From Numida meleagris (Eukaryota > Chordata > Aves > Galliformes > Numididae), in the NCBI RefSeq assembly GCF_002078875.1, contig NC_034414.1, positions 33,072,608 to 33,136,607 of the forward strand: a stretch of 64,000 bases of DNA, written 5' to 3'. Positions 23,501 to 36,058 of the stretch are shown here, in pieces. A model generated the notes under the pieces. That model saw only the letters and a program-made list of their open reading frames with translations. It was not told the DNA's origin and did no database searches. Both the position numbers and the translations under genes were made by a program. The first letter of the stretch is position 1, and each line of letters starts with the position of its first letter.

Positions 23501-24401
23501 CACTTTTTCTATATTCTTCCATCATATCCAGGATATGCATGAGTGTGTTCTCCAAACTTCTCATTGCCTTCCACGCTCAGTTACTGTGCTTTTCTCACTT
23601 CTGGATTCTAGATGGGATATTCTGCATGTTTGAAAATATTCTCTATTTTCTTTCTTTTTTTTGGTAACACTTTTCCATGCCTAGAAAATGTAATATTCAG
23701 AATGGTGTTCTTCCTATACTGATACAAATTATTTCTTAAAACAGTAAAAGAATGTTTTTCCCAGTCATCAAATTGTTGAGAATTGAAGAGTTCTTTAATT
23801 TATTCAGCAAGAACTTAAGAATATTAAGCGCAATATTCAAGAAAAGACTTACAGAACAGAATAAAATGCAAAGTTTTGAAAAAAATGTTTATTTTTTATT
23901 TTGACAACACATGAAATTCATTAAATGAAAAAGTGATTATTTGAATGATTTACATGAAGTAATTGTATATTTCACTATGTAACTGTTGAGTTTTTGCCAA
24001 GAAATCTTTTTATACCCAAAATATAATGACTTTACAGATTTTGAAGTCCCTTGGTTGGGACTATATTGGTCTATCCTCTAGTTCAGAACATCTTTAAACT
24101 GATGACTGCTGGAAATTGAGATGATAAACTGGGGAGGTTTAGCTTTAGTATTCTTGCCCTATTTGTCTTACAAAGGCAGATGTGTTGACAGTCTTATTTG
24201 AGACAGTATGACTGTACTTAATAAGAACGATCTTTTATACTCACGTGCAAGTATGTATGCGTATATGTATAAAAATGCTCTTCCACTAAAATATTTTCTG
24301 ACGTAAATCAATATCAGCAATGTTTTTCCATAATTTATGCTCCTTTCTTCATTTCTTCCATGGTCTTTATCCAAAACTCAATCTCCATTTGCCTCCTGCT
24401 G
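20551..24401. other. Gene-free AT-rich stretch
   Basis: No gene is supported. The longest open frame (minus strand, 22308-22751, 147 codons) has no recognisable domain and no splice or promoter context. The part from 23280 to 23640 is rich in pyrimidines. Confidence 0.55.
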
Positions 24402-24620
24402 TCTTCTATGCTACAAAGTAGCATAGATCTTATCATCTATGCTACAAAGTAGCATGATCTTATCATCTATGCTACAAAGTAGCATGATCTTATCATCTAT
24501 GCTACNGATCTTATCATCTATGCTACAAAGTAGCATGATCTTATCATCTATGCTACAAAGTAGCATGATCTTATCATCTATGCTACTCATCTATGCTACT
24601 CTTATCTATGATAAGACTTG
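24402..24620. repeat. 30-bp minisatellite with a hairpin in each unit
   Basis: The unit is GATCTTATCATCTATGCTAC followed by AAAGTAGCAT. Each full unit contains ATGCTAC-AAA-GTAGCAT, an inverted repeat with 7-bp arms and a 3-base loop, starting at 24408, 24439, 24469, 24520 and 24550. A single undetermined base at 24506 replaces the AAAGTAGCAT half of one unit, so the assembly is probably wrong or collapsed there. The array decays at the right edge. The open frame through it is a by-product of the 30-base period. Confidence 0.9.
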
Positions 24621-27600
24621 CACTAAAGACCACCAGCTGTTTGGCAGTAAACTCATCTTCATGACATGCTAGTTAGTCATCTTTCAGGCTACTATTCTTG
24701 TTTCCCTGAGGTTTCAGTTTCTCCTTCCTCCAAGTTCCGTGTCATCTCATTCTTCAAAGTCTTATTTTTTTCCTAGGCTTCTGTTTATCGCTCATCAATA
24801 GGTGTTCTTGAATTCCATCTCTTTCAACACCCATTTCCACAACTGTCTCTACTCCCTACAGCCATCTGCTACTAGAATTACTTTCGAGCCATAATTGCAC
24901 ACCGAATCACAGTCTACCATCTTCGCAAAATATTGCCATTGAACTAAATTTCTGCTTCCTCTTGAAAAGAGGAAAAGAAAGCTAGAGAAAGAAACAGATT
25001 ACAAAATATATATCTCAACCTAATACAATGTAAATTAATTTTCAGAATTAAAACAGAGCCTTGGCTTCTGGACCATGACTTTTGTTCTAGAGCTGAACGC
25101 AACTTCAAAAAGAGGAGTGGAGTTCATACTGGCTGTAAGAACAGTGATGGATGTCAGCCTATATCAGAAGAGCATCGCATGCTATCTCCTTAAAATAAGT
25201 TGTTAGAATATGGTTGGCTCTGTCATGAGTCCATATATCTTGTGAATTTTTTTGTACATATTCTCTGCTCTTCTTGAAAACTCAAAAGAAGCTGAGTCAC
25301 TTTCAGCTCCCCGGGGAAGGTAAGAAGCCTTCAGTGCTACTGGTGACCTGAGATACCATCCACTTTCATTTACTATATTATTCAGCATTATTTTATTCTG
25401 TACTATTATGCTTAGATAAGACTGCCACCTCTTTAAGATTCCTATTAATATCCTCTTATTTTCTGGCTCTGCTTATAAGAATAAATTAAAAGAATAGAAT
25501 GTCTGCATGTTGGTGACTACTGGAAATGATACCTGAAAAGTTTAACTCCAGAGCCACTCCAAATTAAATGTGCCATAGCTGTCTAATCTAGAGAAAGGAA
25601 GTATTTCTTATCCTGATTTTCTAAAGACAGTAGACTTCTACAATCAAAATTTCTGTCTACTGAGTCACCTGTTCTTCACGTAACTGTTTTTGACTCCTAA
25701 AAACAATTTCAAATAAATCTGAAATATAAGTAAATCTCAAATAAAATTAAGCTTCTAAAAGTTTTAAGAAAATTAGTGGAGGGGAAGTGGCAGAAACAAA
25801 ACTAAATATGAGCTCTCACTGATCACAAGCTCAGATGCTTTACTCTCTATTTAAGAACTCCATGACCAATCAGTGCAAATGTAGTTGCTAACAAGCTATG
25901 GCTTGTGCTGTCTTTCTGCCAGTGGAGGTTTCAAAGGGAGACAGAAGGAGTGTAATTACTATAAAAGTAATTGGCTAAAGTTACAAGCCTACTGGAAAAT
26001 ATGCTTTCTTGGTTCTTCTGTTCCTGGGGCAAATTGCCTCTCTTGCATTTTAAGTTTTTACCTTTCATAAGAAACGGATTGTTTCTGTGGCTTGTTTCTA
26101 TCACAGTTTCTCTTACAATTGTAGGTGCCAAATCTTCAGGCGTCTGTATGTGCTTCATTCATAAGAGATTTCATGCAGACATTTTCTTTCTGACTGATAG
26201 CTCTAATATATCTGTAGCTACAAATAGAGATAACATTCCTGTGATACCATGGGATAATAATTTCCAGTCCTGGACTATATGTAGCTGCTGTCATGATTCT
26301 TAGCTGTAAACAAATGACACTGTTTCTTGAGGACACAAGATGGTGTCTTAAGCTATTTTTATTTATTGCTGTAAAGTAAATTTTAAGAAATATCAAGAAG
26401 TCATGCAATGTGAAGTAGACACATTGCAGATAATGCAATAAATGACTGAAAATGTAAATAGCTGAAATAAAGAAAAAAAGATCTGGTTTATGAAAAAGCA
26501 AGACCTAATGATGTTAAATTCACCTAACAGGAAATTTCTTCAAACTAGAGATAATCATGGAGAGCAGAGAAACCTAAAACATAGCAGTATAGAAAAGAAT
26601 GCAAAAAATGTGAAAATAAAAAATAGAAGCAGCAATGTACTTAGAACACTCTTTTTTGTAATAGTACTGACACTAACGTAGCAAACAGAAGTAGATCCTA
26701 AAGTTTTACAGCATGTCAAACACAGGACATGAAGACTGACTGTCTCAAATTCCTTCAGTAATTTCAGTAGAAAGTGGAATTGCAACAGAGTTACTGAGGA
26801 TTTGATCACATTGGCTGAATGTTGGGCAAGGGGACTCCATGCATTCAAGTGCATTAGCATTCACACAGTCTGCATGTAATGCTGCCTGCTGCAGCCAATT
26901 CCTCTGGTGACTGTGAAACCATAGAACTGGGCTGCCTTTTGTCTGATCGATATTTTAAGTCGTCAGTGTACTAATTTCATGATGGAGGATAAAAATAATT
27001 GCAGAGAGAAACTGTGATTTTGAGAGGATGCAGAGCCATGTGTTCACTATTTCTTCACTACAGAAATCATAGTCATTCCCTTTGGCTTAGAGCAAGGGAA
27101 AATGGCTATGAAATGCACAAGTATTTTCAAGTATTGTTTGCCTTCAGCTATAGAAAGAGGTATCTGAATCTTGGAATACAAGTTTTTAATTTGTTTTAGG
27201 TCATTTCAGAAGCTTTCAGAGGGGACAAGGAACCCAGGATTGTTCAAGATTAGGTTTAAGACCTGGGTACGCAGCCAGGAAGCAAGATACAGCTTTAAGT
27301 CATGATAGTCATAAATGGTACGTTTTTAAATTTGTTCTGAGTGCATTTAAAAAGGTACCTTGTATCACTATGGAAAAGAAGCTAGGTTAAGACAAAATAT
27401 GCCCCTTTTTAGATATTATGTTCCACATAGACTTGACTTAGTGGTCTTGCATTCAGAAAGACAGAACTGTAGAATCTTGGACAATTTTTGCAGTCAGAAT
27501 AAGACTAGGAGTTGCAGCTACAGTAGAAACATGTTTTGGTCACTATTATGTATTGCCCAAACAGATTTTAGAGAGAAAGCAAAAATTTGGATGTGTAGAA

Positions 27601-30600
27601 GAGATTCAGGTTAGTAGCTGTTCAATAAATGGGCGAAAAACAAGTTGTTTTTATAAAGAGGATTTAAACACCTATAACAGTTTCTGTGATGATTAGTAAA
27701 TATGTCTCTAACCGTCTGCTCTGAAGGAATGGCTGGTATGGCATTTTCTATGTAGTTTGCCACATGAACCCACAGGAACAGCTGAAAGTCACAGATCTGG
27801 GCTTGGCTCAACAATCCACTGGAATCCATGTGGAGTTGTGGAATGCTTTTTTTTTTTTTTTTTTAACTGCCCTAGGCATTGGCCTGGTGAATTGATAGCA
27901 GGTGGAAAAATCATTTCTCTTTTCTCACCTTGGAATATGAGAGACTTGCTCAAGAGGAACAAAAAAACAGCATTACATTTTACTTAAAAAAGTTATGTTT
28001 AAAAGATCTTCAGCAAAGACAAAACAAGGACAAGGGTTGGGGTTCCTAGACTATTTGTTAAAATATAGCAAGCAGTAGCCAAAAATATTAGGCTGCTATG
28101 ATTTCTGTCTCTGTCCAGCAAAGGCAAACTCTCCACCTCCACAGTGAAATTCTGTATATTTTTAATAACTTTGTAGCTGCTGTGATCTCTTGGTTGCTGT
28201 TTAAATTTGCTGATAAACCTATTCGAGAAGGAAGGACAGTGGTAGTCTCCTGGGAAGTGTGAGGAGAAAGGCAGAGGCCTCTCCCTCCTTTCACCCATGC
28301 ACTGAATGATTTGGATTTCTTTGTAATTTAACCCAGTGGGACACAACCATGTGTCTTGAGGCTCACTGATCGCTTTTTTTTTTTTTTCCTAACACCCTCT
28401 CTGCCCAACGAAATTCTCTTTTCATCGTCAGCAGGCAGTGAGATCAGAATGCCATGTCATCTAGATTTACTTAATAGGAGTTTATGACCCCAGTTTGATT
28501 TGAAACATAAAATCTCAGACCAAAGTACTGAGTCTGCCTGATTTTTGTATTAGTTTATCAGATTTTTGTATTAGTTTGGCTGTGTTGAATGGTTTATTAA
28601 ACTATCCTGCCTCTTGTGCTGAGGTCTGAGTGTGTAAGCCCACATCTTTGAAAAGGGTAAGTGAACACAAGCTCACTGATGTGTATCTCTCGTAAAACCT
28701 TACAGAATACAGGAGGTAATCCTTCTTGTCTGTTAATACACCTAGCTATTGATGGAATGAGAATGTTATATATATGGGAAAAAAGAAAGTAGTTTAACTG
28801 AAAGGTACAGCAGATGCAACAGTGCAATAGAACAAGTTGTACCAGCTTTCAAATTGTGAATTCACGCAGTAGAAATCTTAGAACAAAATTAACGTTTATT
28901 AATTAATTGAGTCCTATCAAATTTACTTGCTGTCTCATGTAAAAACACACACAACAATCCAGCTAGGAATCATGGTGTTCTGTTCAAGCAGTGCACCTTC
29001 TATTCTAGATGATGAATTAAGATATTGTCTCCATTCTAAAATAGGATCACTGTGTCAGCTTTGCCTTTGTCATTGCATGGCTCAGCTGTAGCTCTTGTGT
29101 GTTCAAGCATTTCTCTGTAGGACACAGTTGGAGTCAAGGATCATGTTGACAGAAACATACGCGGAACTATTGGCCATTAAATCTCTCAGTCAGAATTTTC
29201 TGGCAGACACAGATGTAAGTTGTAGCAAGCTCTCTACATTCTTCACAAAAACAGAGTTCCAGGTCTATATGGGGCTTAAAACACTGAGCAGAACATCACA
29301 TACTTTAAGACAAGATACTTGGATTTCAAGTACTCTTTCAAACATATTCTTATTAACCCACTTTTTCAGTAGTGACTTAACATTTATGGAACTAAGTCCC
29401 AGTAGTTAACTGCTCAGTGGTGAAAAATACAATTTCATGTGCTAGTTAAATCTTCCTTAAAGACTTATGCTTACACTTGAATCTCTCTGTGGTATTTCTG
29501 GGAGTCTTAACAGCTAGAGTTCTCTTTTTGACTTTGAAAAATCATTAAGTATCACTATGATTTTGCTTTAAAAAAGTACTTTGCATGCTTGCCTCCTGCT
29601 TAAATGGCTGAAATATATTTAAAGTGAGATCCTCACCTTATTTGGTTTGGTAGGGTTCTTCTTGTTATTGACAGCATAAGAATGATATTTGATAAGCTGA
29701 TCAGAATCTACTGTTTATATGGCATAGCTCTGTGAGCTAGTTGAATACCTCACATTAGTTGTGTGTTCTGCTTGAGATGGATAACAGTGGGATGAACCAC
29801 AGTGTCTCTGAATGGTTGTGCATTATGTGATGTAGTAGTACAGATTTACAAAAATATATCTGTTTGGTCTGATTCAGGTGCTGGGTAATTATTAAAATAC
29901 TAACACAAGACCAAGCTCAGAATGCTACACTGTTGAAAATGCAGGGATGAGCCATGAATCTGAAAGGCAGAGAGCCACTCAGAACTGGAAGACAGCTGGG
30001 ATTTACATGGCTATTTTTGTTTTGTGAGGTACTGCAGGAGGAGATCAATTTGTGTGGACTTGTTTCTTTTCTTTCATCTGTGCTGCAAACTTTAAAAGCC
30101 AAGAAGGAATATTTTCAAGGTGGCAGAAGTTGAGTGGAACTGGGGCAAATTTAACTATGACATTACACATCAAAAAAACTCTGACACTGACTTTAGACCA
30201 AGCAAGTACAGGATGTTCTGATTAATGAATAATGTGCATGCTCAGACTGAGTGGACTGTCAAGTAATGTCTTGAACTGGATGGGCTTGTTCATTTGTCAG
30301 TCAGAAAAGAGAACTTAACTCTTGCTGGGCATTTATCACTGAGCAGCCTGGTAATCATGCCAGCTACGTAACAGAGCAGAAATGTTTTCTCTTTCTCAAC
30401 TGAGCATTTAAATGGCTGCCATTTATGATGGGTGGTGGTGCCTAGAACTGGACATCTTTCATAGAAATAAACCAGTACATAATGTAACAACTGTTTCAAA
30501 GAAAATGTTTTTCTTATTATAGTGGGACCTCATGACACTACAGACAACAGGTGGTCCTTATATTCTCTCTTTTTCAGGGTGTCTTTGAAGAACTTTTTCC

Positions 30601-31799
30601 ACAGTCTCCATATCAGCTATTCAAAGAGGAAGAACTGTTAACAGAGTGCCATGTCAGTCATATCAAAACAAAGAGAAGCAAAAGAGGGCCCTAAGCCAAC
30701 CAGTTGCTTTTGCAGTTGGCCCAACAACTGGATGTTAAATAGAAAGTGACGTTAAAAATGGTACTGTGTCTCAGCTTTCTATCCACGTTGGTCTTTCCCT
30801 TTTCCTTTTGTTTCAAATATCTTTGATTTCTCAGCACGTAGTGAAAAATATACATCGTATTTTTATGTTAAATTTTTTGTGATAATCTAGACAGTATAAA
30901 TTAGTAATAATATATTTGATATACACAATCAGTACATTTAGAGATATTTACTTTCAGTGTAGAGTCAGACAAGAAATTGTACTTCTCTCAGTGTAGATGG
31001 AGATGTGTGTGATCAGTTTAGCATGTCATTTCATTTCTTTTTTTATAAGTGAATCTAAATATATGTGCACTGACTTTGAAACTGTTCATGAGTTTCCAGT
31101 ATTCTGAAAGTGCTGAAAGTAAGTTGAATACAGGGGAGTAAGTTTTCCTTTATCAAAGTTCAGGAAGCATATCTTTTTTTTTCTCATGATAGTAATTAAA
31201 TCTTTGGTTTCAAGGGTGTAGGCTTATGGCTCTTATTCAGGAAAGTACATAGTTCAAACTATCCCTTTTGATCCAAACCTGCCCTGGAATACTACTGATG
31301 CCATGGTTGCATATAAGGGTGATTTATGTGGGCTAGGATCTGATGTGCTGTTTCTAGGTAAGAAAGAGAAGAAATAATAGTTACTAGATTGTAAGAACTT
31401 GTGATATGTGATTCTGCTGAGGTCTGATGATTCTGTATACAATACTGACATTATGGTCCCTTTACCTTTAGAATCTGGATGTTCTGTGAATGTACTAAAA
31501 CAGACACAAAGCTGCCATGTTTCTATATGATTTTGGAAATAATAAAACTCAGAGAATGGAACAGTAAAGCTAGTCTTATTAACAGACATTCAGGTTTAAT
31601 TTATGCATGAGATACCATAAGGATTGTTAGGCTTGAGTAAAGCTGTAATGAAACAGAATACCTAAAGCAAGACTTGAGACAAGGCAAGGATGCTGATGAG
31701 ACAAAGCACGGAAAAAATTACATTTTACAAATGATCTGGTTCTGTGAGAATGTAATATCTTCATGCAGACTCTTAGAAGCAAGATTGCTTTAACTCCTA
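24621..31799. other. Gene-free AT-rich stretch
   Basis: No gene or clear transposon was recognised. It holds T-runs at about 27847-27864 and 28375-28388, and a short tandem duplication with period 21 at 28540-28577. Open frames are all short and do not resemble known proteins. Confidence 0.55.
28540..28577. repeat. 17-base direct repeat, period 21
   Basis: GATTTTTGTATTAGTTT occurs at 28540-28556 and again at 28561-28577 with no mismatch. It is probably a recent small tandem duplication. Confidence 0.8.
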
Positions 31800-31844
31800 T
31801 CTTTATTAGTCCACTAATACTGAAAACTCAGTATCTCAGAAAAA

Positions 31845-33741
31845 GAGAATCTACCTCCTGTGGAAGAAGGGACAGGCAACTCGGAAGGAGTACAAAGAAG
31901 TTGTTAGGATGTGCAGGGAGAAAATTAGAAAGGCAAAGGCCCATCTTGAACTAAGCTTGGCTGCTGGGATTAAAGGAAACAAGAAACGCTTCTACAAATA
32001 TATTAACAGTAAGAGGAGGACCAAGGAGAATCTCCATTCTTTACTGGACGCGGCTGGGAATGTAGCCACTGAGGATAATGAAAAGGCTGAGGTTCTCAAT
32101 GTCTTTTTTATGCCTGTCTTTAAAAGCCAGACCAGCTGTCCTCAGAGCACTCTACTCTCTGACCTGGAAGTCTCAGATGGGGAGCGAAATAAACCCCCCC
32201 ATGATTCAGGAGGAAACGGTCAGAGACCTACTACTCCATCTGGACTGCCACAAGTCCATGGGGCTGGACGAGATCCACCCGAGAGTACTGAGGGAGTTGG
32301 CGAAGGAGATAGCCAAGACACTTTCCATCATCTATCGGGGTTCCTGGTCAACTGGAGAGGTCCCAGAAGACTGGAGACTTGCCAGTGTGACTCCCATCCA
32401 CAAGAAGGGTCGTAAGGAGGATCCAGGGAACTGCAGGCCTGTCAGCCTGACCTTGGCACCAGGGAAGGTTATGGAGCAGATTGTCCTGAGGGAGATCACG
32501 TGGCATTTGCAGGACAACCGGGGGATCAGGCCTAGCCAGCATGGGTTTGTGAAGGGCAGGTCCTGCTTGACCAACCTGATCTCCTTCTGTGATTGAGTGA
32601 CCCGCCTGGTGGATGAGGAAAAGGCTGTTGATGTGGTCTACCTAGACTTCAGCAAAGCCTTTGACACTGTCTCCCACAGTATTCTCCCGGAGAAACTGGC
32701 AGCCTGTGGCTTGGACAGGCACACTCTTTGCTGGGTAAGGAGCTGGCTGGAGGGCCGGGCCCAGAGAGTGGTGGTGAATGCAGTTAAATCCAGTTGGCGA
32801 CCGGTCACGAGTGGTGTTCCCCAGGGGTCGGTGCTGGGGCCTGTCCTCTTCAATATCTTTACTGATGACCTGGATGAGGGCATTGCGAGCACCTTCAGTA
32901 AGTTTGCAGATGACACCAAGCTGGCAGGAAGTGTCGATCTGCCTGGGGGTAGAGAGGCCCTACAGAGAGATCTGGACAGGCTGGATCTCTGGGCTGAAGC
33001 CAATGGGATGAGGTTCAACAAGACCAAGTGCCGGGTCCTGCACTTTGGCCGCAACAACCCCAGGCAACACTACAGGCTTGAGGCAGAGTGCCTGGAAGAC
33101 TGTGTGGAGGAAACGGACCTGGGGGTATTGGTCGATGCTCAGCTGAGCATGAGCCAGCAGTGTGCCCAGGTGGCCAAGAAGGCCAATGGCATCCTGGCTT
33201 GTATCAGAAANNNNNNNNNNNNNNNNNNNNNNNNNNNNNNNNNNNNNNNNNNNNNNNNNNNNNNNNNNNNNNNNNNNNNNNNNNNNNNNNNNNNNNNNNN
33301 NNNNNNNNNNNNNNNNNNNNNNNNNNNNNNNNNNNNNNNNNNNNNNNNNNNNNNNNNNNNNNNNNNNNNNNNNNNNNNNNNNNNNNNNNNNNNNNNNNNN
33401 NNNNNNNNNNNNNNNNNNNNNNNNNNNNNNNNNNNNNNNNNNNNNNNNNNNNNNNNNNNNNNNNNNNNNNNNNNNNNNNNNNNNNNNNNNNNNNNNNNNN
33501 NNNNNNNNNNNNNNNNNNNNNNNNNNNNNNNNNNNNNNNNNNNNNNNNNNNNNNNNNNNNNNNNNNNNNNNNNNNTGGCCTCAAGTTGCACCAGGGAAGA
33601 TTTAGGCTGGACATTAGGAAATACTACTTTTCTGAAAGAGTGGTCAGGCGCTGGAATGGGCTGCCCAGGGAGGTGGTTGAGTCACCGTCCCTGGAGGTGT
33701 TCAAGAAACATTTAGATATAGCGTTGAGAGTCATGGTTTAG
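31845..33741 (+). pseudogene. CR1 ORF2 reverse transcriptase, broken
   Basis: The protein would copy CR1 RNA at the target site. Preserved parts include a region upstream of the RT domain (REKIRKAKAHLEL, about 31917-31955), HPRVLREL, the [10 protein letters not shown] block (about 32812-32841), the catalytic FADD motif at 32903-32914, and a C-terminal [16 protein letters not shown] segment after the gap. Breaks: a frame change near the 7-C run at 32194-32200, an in-frame TGA at 32594-32596, and a further frame difference across the N gap, which may only reflect a guessed gap length. The catalytic aspartates survive but the ORF cannot be translated whole. Confidence 0.92.
33211..33575. other. 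Assembly gap (365 N)
   Basis: The gap lies inside the CR1 copy, between the RT thumb region and the C-terminal segment. Related CR1 copies have roughly this much sequence there, so the gap length is plausible. It probably arose because the repeat could not be placed. Confidence 0.98.
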
Positions 33742-35994
33742 TGAGGTTATTGGTGGTAGGTGGATGGTTGGACTGGATGATCTTGTAGGTCTTTTCCAAC
33801 CTAGCTAATTCTATGATTTTTTGATTCGTATATAATTCAGTTATTCCATATCAGGTTTTTCCATACAGGAAGAATCCAGAGTTAAAAACAAACAAATGAG
33901 AAAATGAAACCAAAGAAGCAAAACAAAACAAACAAAAAAACTGCATCAAAGAAAATATAATCTAATGCCTAGAAAAAGCTTAGTCCAAACTGACTGTCAC
34001 ATCACTCAGAATCCAAAGAACCCAAGGAACATTTCTGCACATTGCTCTAAGAGGGGCAGCCAGAACCAGTGACACAGTGACTTTTAGATGCATGCTAAGG
34101 TGATGACTGGAAAAGAACCCAGTCTTGAATAATGTTGTGTGAGGACAGATGTGCCCCTAAGCCTACAGTCCACAGCTTTGTGTTCATTGCACCCTTAAAG
34201 AATTTGTATGCCAGGAACTAATATTGGCTTTAAAAATTCACTTATTGATGATAAAGACATTTCATATTTGGATTAAAAATAAATATTATCTCTTATGACA
34301 GATTTGTGGAATGCATTCTTGCATGTTATCAGAAAAGGTTTTTCTGTATATCACTAGCCATTCCATCTCTGAAGGCTGAATGTCAAATTCATTAGCATGG
34401 GCTTATCCACTGAAATGGATGAAGAGTAGGAAATACGCTCTCCCTAACAGAATTAGTGACTACACAGTGGTTTGCAAAACAAGCTCAGAATATGTGATAC
34501 TGCCACTTGGCCTAATCATTCGGAACATAGCAAGCTCTAGGGTATTGATCATTTCAGCTTAAATTATCTCAAGTTTGAATTGGTCCCTCCGGCTCTGCTG
34601 TCACATGAACAGCAGCAAGAAAGATTTCTTCCCTTCTTAGGTAAGGAACATTCAGGCAGCACTGTACCCCATCCTCCAAGTGCAACTCTGTTACTTCAAC
34701 AGCATTTACTGCACGATGGCTGTGGGTAAAATGATATTTGAAGTACTAGGGCTTGTGTGCTTGCCATTTTCATTTCATTTTACAAAGCAAATGTACACAG
34801 TTGGCATTAAACATCTTGGCTGATTGGATTAAAGGATGTATGGATGAGAGAAATAGATTGTGCACACACTCAGATCCAAAAAATATCTAGCTATTGAATT
34901 CCAGATTTATTCAAATATGCTTGAAAGCAGAATTTGGACCACAAATGCAAGTTTTTAATATTGTGACTATGTCTTATAGAAAGCATACATCTAGAGGAAA
35001 GAATGCAGTGGCAAACAGACTCCTTACAAGACTGAGAGGAGAAGCATATGATTAACCAAATGGGAGCTCAGTGCACATCTCATGTGATCTCCTACCTTCC
35101 ATCTGGGGTGCAAAACCCCAGTGTACCAGCTTCTGCAGCTGAAGAGCAGAAGGGATTTCTCCTGCCTTGTGCTGAGTACTGTCTTCCCTATAATTATGAG
35201 TCAATGACACTGAGTTTTGATATTTAATACATACAGAGAAATTACAGGTTTTACTTCTTGTTAGTTACAAACTATCAACACGGCAGCAATGTCTTTCAGA
35301 TACCTCCCTAGGCAAAACTAGCCAAGCTCCCTCATTTATAAATGTCGTAGTGACATAGGTATTTGCCCCTAAAATTGAAAAGTGACTTAGAAACAGCACT
35401 CAGTCTATTAGTAAAAGAAAAAAGAAAAAACAAAAAGTCATGAAGATAGTATGAAGTGGGCATAATTCCAAGAAACACATTCTACAGACTGCAAACACAG
35501 TAATGACAGCATGTGGAGAATAAGGTACAACAAACCCCTAAATCCACTTCTATTTTCACCCCTCTTTTCACTATCTGTAAGCCTGGCCCCTGTATCCCAT
35601 TACCCAGCCTCACTCACTTCCCCCCGAATGATATGTTTTTGTTTTGTGCAGTGCTTCCAGAATCCGCTTCTTGGCATCTCCTGTAGGAAGACAATTTGGT
35701 CACTTCACTGGCACACTGCAAAGCCATTATTCTACACACCCCAGAGGGAAGGAAATTGATTCAGGAGAATATTTATAGATAATTCTGATTGCTTCAGAAG
35801 CCAACATCTAAGAATTAAACATGAAACAGTTCTACCCTTCCTTCTCTCCTGTAAAATGAATGCATTGCAAAAACATGCATTCTAAATTGTGGATTGTCAG
35901 AATGGCAGTTGCCCACACATTTTTAATTCTCTACCTTTGTACTTATGCGTTGTGAAAGGAGATTCAACCTGGGCTGTTCCCATGGACTGCTCCT

Positions 35995-36058
35995 ATACAG
36001 GTTGTCAGACTGGATGATCAAGATGGGCCCTTCGAGTCCTGAAACCTATGGATCTCTA
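35995..36058 (+). mobile_element. Old CR1-like 3' tail fragment
   Basis: The segment with GTCAGACTGGATGATCAAGA, then GGGCCCTTCGAGTCCTGAAA and CCTATGGATCT resembles a diverged CR1 3' end, where TGGACTGGATGATCT precedes the CCTTCCAACC and CTATGATTCT blocks. It is short and decayed, so the assignment is tentative. Confidence 0.45.

Larger units (their letters stand above)
31800..33830 (+). mobile_element. CR1 LINE, 5'-truncated long copy
   Basis: This is a non-LTR retrotransposon typical of birds. It carries a reverse transcriptase ORF and ends with the CR1 tail (GGACTGGATGATCTTGTAGG ... TTCCAACCTAGC ... ATTCTATGATT) at about 33770-33828. The left limit is approximate: clear CR1 protein similarity starts near 31845. 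The upstream endonuclease region of ORF2 is absent, as expected from incomplete reverse transcription. An assembly gap of 365 N lies inside. Confidence 0.93.

Noticed and set aside
24439..24672. Open frame with repeated MLQSSMILSS units
   Set aside because: It is the translation of the 30-bp minisatellite, whose period is a multiple of three; not a protein gene.
31763..31954. Short frame at the left of the CR1 copy as a separate gene
   Set aside because: It is another frame of the CR1 ORF2 remnant.
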